Assembly (NCBI GenBank): GCA_012727415.1
Contig: JAAYHI010000122.1
Span: 1-23,877, forward strand
Reading direction: 5' to 3'
Origin: Bacillota bacterium
Lineage (GTDB): Bacteria > Bacillota > Proteinivoracia > UBA4975
Length of the DNA: 23,877 nucleotides
Below, piece after piece: positions 21,702-23,877 of the stretch (within the stretch, counting starts at the first letter, position 1; the number at the start of each line of letters is the position of its first letter). The position numbers and the translations under genes are program-made. Below the pieces are notes generated by a model that saw nothing but the letters and a program-made list of their open reading frames with translations, was not told where the DNA came from and did not search any database.

Positions 21702-22394
21702 ATGTCAATGCAATTTTGGAATGTAAGTAAGAAGTTTCCCTCCTTCTCACTAAATGCTGTCTCCTTTACTGTAGAAGAAGGGTCTGCAGTCTATTTAGTC
21801 GGACTGAATGGGGCTGGGAAAACAACCTTGGTGCGGATTGCTCTTGGGCTGGAAAAGCAAGACCGGGGCAAAGTCCTATATAACGGGCAAGGATGTGAAC
21901 AAGTACGAAACAAGATTGGGGCAGTTCTTGATAATCCTCCCATATACTCTAACTTAACTGGGTATGAGAATGTCTTCCTACTCTCAGGTAAAAAAGCCAA
22001 AGAAGTGTCACCTGAAATATACAACATGTTGAAAATTGATAAACGCTTCCTGAGACTTAAAGGAAAAGCTTATTCCTATGGCCAGAGGCATAGACTGTCT
22101 TTAGCAATTGCCTTGTTTCGAAATCCTAAATATCTCATACTGGATGAGCCTTTTATCGGCCTTGACTTTGAGGCTGTGCAGCTGTTTCAGGACAGTATAT
22201 CCTATGCGAAAAAACAAGGATGCTCAGTGCTATTAACTGGCCAAGATTATGCAGAGACATATATGGTATCCGATGTCTGTGTTTTTTTACATGAAGGCTC
22301 AATAGTATCTATAGATAGAACTAGTGACATACAGGATTTCGGGGAACGCTTTAGCCAATTAATAGAAGGCCAGCGAGGTGAGAAATTTGCATAA
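21702..22394 (+). CDS. ABC transporter ATP-binding protein of the cassette
   Basis: This 230-residue ATPase has Walker A GLNGAGKTT (34-42), Walker B YLILDEPFIGLD (144-155), and the D-loop region after it. Two elements deviate. The signature reads YSYGQRHRLSLA instead of LSGGQ. The H-loop position reads LLTGQDYAE, with Gln where most members have His. The Q-loop region (AVLDNPPIYSNLTGYENV) has the 'xEP/xNP...NLTGYEN' form of BcrA/antibiotic-immunity-type ATPases, with Asp instead of Gln. The length suits a stand-alone ATPase of an ABC-2 transporter. ATG at 21702; GGGAG is 12-13 bases upstream, rather distant. It overlaps the permease gene by 17 bases. The likely role is export of, or self-protection against, the upstream secreted product, inferred from context. 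Confidence 0.85.
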   Translation: MSMQFWNVSKKFPSFSLNAVSFTVEEGSAVYLVGLNGAGKTTLVRIALGLEKQDRGKVLYNGQGCEQVRNKIGAVLDNPPIYSNLTGYENVFLLSGKKAKEVSPEIYNMLKIDKRFLRLKGKAYSYGQRHRLSLAIALFRNPKYLILDEPFIGLDFEAVQLFQDSISYAKKQGCSVLLTGQDYAETYMVSDVCVFLHEGSIVSIDRTSDIQDFGERFSQLIEGQRGEKFA

Positions 22395-23274
22395 TTTGTT
22401 TTTTCAGGAGTTGGCTTTGTTTTGGAAAACGAAAATCCTTCCAGTGTTGCTGGTGATAATCCTCGGGCTAACTGCTTATGGCTTTATATCTTCTTACCAA
22501 TATCTTGGAAAAACGATAGAAGAGCTCGATGCCGTTAAGGCAGAAATAGCGCAAATGCAATTAGAAACTGAAGAAATTTTAGAAATCGACATTTCTGAAC
22601 TCGAAGAATACGTAATTAATGCCCTTAGCACATTTCACCCTAACAATGGTTATAAGTATGCCTTAGCAATACTCGCAACCATTGGCCCTATTTTATTCGG
22701 TATTGCTGGAGCACTTTTTATTGGAACGGAATACTCCAACCAAACTATTAAGGTTAAGGTTAGCCACTTCGGGTTGTCAAATGCTGTTTTCGCTAAGATA
22801 CTTGCGTTGTTGGCTTCTATTATAGTGTCAATCGCATTAGTATTTATTGCCGGCTTGTTTGCATCCCGAATCGGATGGGGCCTTATTACCTCTCAGGAAG
22901 CGTACAGCGCTTTTGTATGCGAAGCTGATTTCAACCTAAATTATCGGATGCTTTTAACCCCATTAACGGGGATAGCATTCTACACTTATCTTGCGTTTTT
23001 TATCGCTTTGATTAGCAAAAAAAGTACAGCCGGAGTTATTGGCGTATTCATTATCCCGTTCGCTGAGCAACTTTTGTCTTTATCATTTATCCCGCAAAAA
23101 CTTCATCTTTACCTACTTAATACTACATATCAATATTTTGCTGGTTGGATAGTATCGCCATCAATGTTGACCACCCACGTAAGAACTCCTACAGTAGGCT
23201 ACTATATTTTCATCGTATGGCTTAGTGTAATGGTGGGAGCTAGCTATGCCATCAGTAAAGTGCAGAGGAACTAA
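22378..23274 (+). CDS. ABC-2-type permease of the cassette
   Basis: This ~298-residue membrane protein has about six transmembrane helices: ~18-40 (ILPVLLVIILGLTAYGFI), ~92-118, ~138-165, ~197-218, ~222-240 and ~275-293. Between helices 1 and 2 is a helical, acidic outside segment (IEELDAVKAEIAQMQLETEE). The motif GALFIGTEYSNQTIKV after helix 2 is typical of ABC-2/BcrB-like permeases (EYxxxTxK). GTG at 22378 has AGAAGG 8 bases upstream; a TTG at 22387 with AGGTGA is an alternative. It overlaps and pairs with the ATPase gene. Strongly AT-rich codon use sets it apart from the flanking chromosome. No terminator is seen after it. Confidence 0.83.
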   Translation: MRNLHNLFFQELALFWKTKILPVLLVIILGLTAYGFISSYQYLGKTIEELDAVKAEIAQMQLETEEILEIDISELEEYVINALSTFHPNNGYKYALAILATIGPILFGIAGALFIGTEYSNQTIKVKVSHFGLSNAVFAKILALLASIIVSIALVFIAGLFASRIGWGLITSQEAYSAFVCEADFNLNYRMLLTPLTGIAFYTYLAFFIALISKKSTAGVIGVFIIPFAEQLLSLSFIPQKLHLYLLNTTYQYFAGWIVSPSMLTTHVRTPTVGYYIFIVWLSVMVGASYAISKVQRN

Positions 23275-23497
23275 AATTTATACAACTGTTTTGTTAAGAG
23301 AGCTGGAAGCAGGAGGAGTTTTCAGGGGCTTAAACAAGGCCAGCACTTTTGATTAGATGTTCAAATCCTGGACAGTGAATGTGAGGCCTTTTGGGTTTCA
23401 GTGTAGCACACAGGCGGGTCGCCTTTCACACCCCTCTGTTAAACTTCCTTCTGTTAACTGTAAAGCAGACCCGACTAAAAATCCAAAGCCCCTGCTG
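23275..23497. other. Gene-free stretch after the cassette
   Basis: About 220 bases with no convincing gene. AGGAGGAG (23313-23320) occurs without an open frame after it, suggesting a remnant. This may mark the right boundary of the acquired segment, since GC content rises again beyond it. Confidence 0.35.
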
Positions 23498-23877
23498 CTA
23501 TTCTTCTTTGAGCAGCCAGGATTCAACATCGTCCTTCCCAAACAGTGCCGGCCAGCCGCCGGTGTGAAAGAATACTACATTATCCTGCCACTGCCCCTGG
23601 CGGATGGCAGCGATCATGCCCGCTGCCGCCTTGGCGGTGTAGACGGAGTCCAGCAGCAGGCCCTCAGTGCGGGCAAGGAGCCCCAATGCTTCCAAGGCCG
23701 CGGGGGTGGCGATGCCGTATCCCGGACCTATTTGGGAGTCATCAACCAGCACCTGGCCGGGTTCTATGTGGCAGGAAGCCTCCAGGAGCTGGCTGGCGCC
23801 ATTAAATTTGGCGGCAACTTCTTTCTGCACATACTCAGCAAGAGCACTGACACTGTAGCCCCAAACAGGAACATCCC
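23498..23877 (-). CDS. D-cysteine desulfhydrase / ACC deaminase-like PLP enzyme, C-terminal part (partial)
   Basis: The visible 125 residues are the C-terminal part of a fold-type II PLP enzyme of the D-cysteine desulfhydrase/1-aminocyclopropane-1-carboxylate deaminase family. The gene continues beyond the right edge. Matching blocks are DDSQIGPGYGIATPAALEAL, LLARTEGLLLDSVYTAKAAAGM and VVFFHTGGWPALFG; TEG and TGG are typical of this family near the PLP phosphate and substrate sites. The frame is open to the window edge (VPVWGYSVSALAEYV), so the GTG at 23830 is not the true start. The PLP-binding Lys lies in the missing part. Substrate (D-Cys or ACC) cannot be settled. Confidence 0.88.
   Translation of the reverse strand, partial: DVPVWGYSVSALAEYVQKEVAAKFNGASQLLEASCHIEPGQVLVDDSQIGPGYGIATPAALEALGLLARTEGLLLDSVYTAKAAAGMIAAIRQGQWQDNVVFFHTGGWPALFGKDDVESWLLKEE

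Noticed and set aside
21203..23274. Firm assignment to the lactococcin-972 family
   Set aside because: The gene order is similar, but the mature protein shows no recalled Lcn972 motif and the permease is a small ABC-2 type rather than the large immunity permease of that family.
23313..23330. Small gene after AGGAGGAG
   Set aside because: No start codon with a sustained open frame follows; treated as remnant sequence.

Overview
The window looks like a chromosomal segment of a Gram-positive, probably Clostridia-like Bacillota with mid-range GC. Supporting signs are strong AGGAGG-type ribosome sites, SigA-type promoters, lineage-typical small families (DUF1292, DUF2164, DUF937), an LTA-synthase-type enzyme, a LiaF-like protein, an ECF sigma operon and a sequence matching a Spo0A box. 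I could not name the species. No tRNA, rRNA, CRISPR array, transposase or phage gene was seen.

Layout. 1-1035: a MarR regulator and the start of a multidrug ABC half-transporter (minus strand), with a strong promoter and a candidate operator. 1146-2393: a lipoprotein serpin. 2452-4395: an LTA-synthase/sulfatase-like membrane enzyme. 4483-4999: a decayed scar in which a response regulator is fused to the tail of an FtsX/BceB-type permease. 5114-6795: DUF2164 protein, pyridoxine kinase, ferritin-like diiron protein. 6849-7757: IMP/AMP-type 5'-nucleotidase. 7923-8525: membrane-anchored Mrr-like nuclease. 8560-9279: DUF937 protein with a Lys/Thr repeat tail. 9474-9740: DUF1292 acidic protein. 9773-11393: YcaQ-type DNA glycosylase and a SHOCT membrane protein. 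11598-12959: MATE exporter.

13029-15463 is a four-gene ECF sigma operon (sigma factor, short anti-sigma-like protein, TM2-like membrane protein, LiaF-like membrane protein) whose genes overlap or nearly touch. Upstream lies argS (15503-17194), divergent from an ATP-grasp enzyme (17329-18435). That gene converges on nagB with overlapping stop codons. A second MATE exporter follows (19276-20679).

20680-23497 differs from the rest: it is visibly more AT-rich with different codon choice. It holds a roughly 500-base gene-free stretch with a Spo0A-box match, a Sec-signal-bearing small protein of unknown family, an intercistronic hairpin, an ABC ATPase with altered signature and H-loop residues, and an ABC-2-type permease. 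This is the best candidate for an undescribed system: a secreted peptide or small toxin with a dedicated export or self-immunity transporter, probably acquired horizontally. The window ends inside a PLP-dependent D-cysteine desulfhydrase/ACC deaminase-like gene (minus strand).

Overall the segment is rich in envelope and stress functions: three drug exporters, envelope polymer synthesis, ECF signalling, a surface protease inhibitor, DNA repair and a membrane nuclease. Most genes are single units closed by intrinsic terminators.
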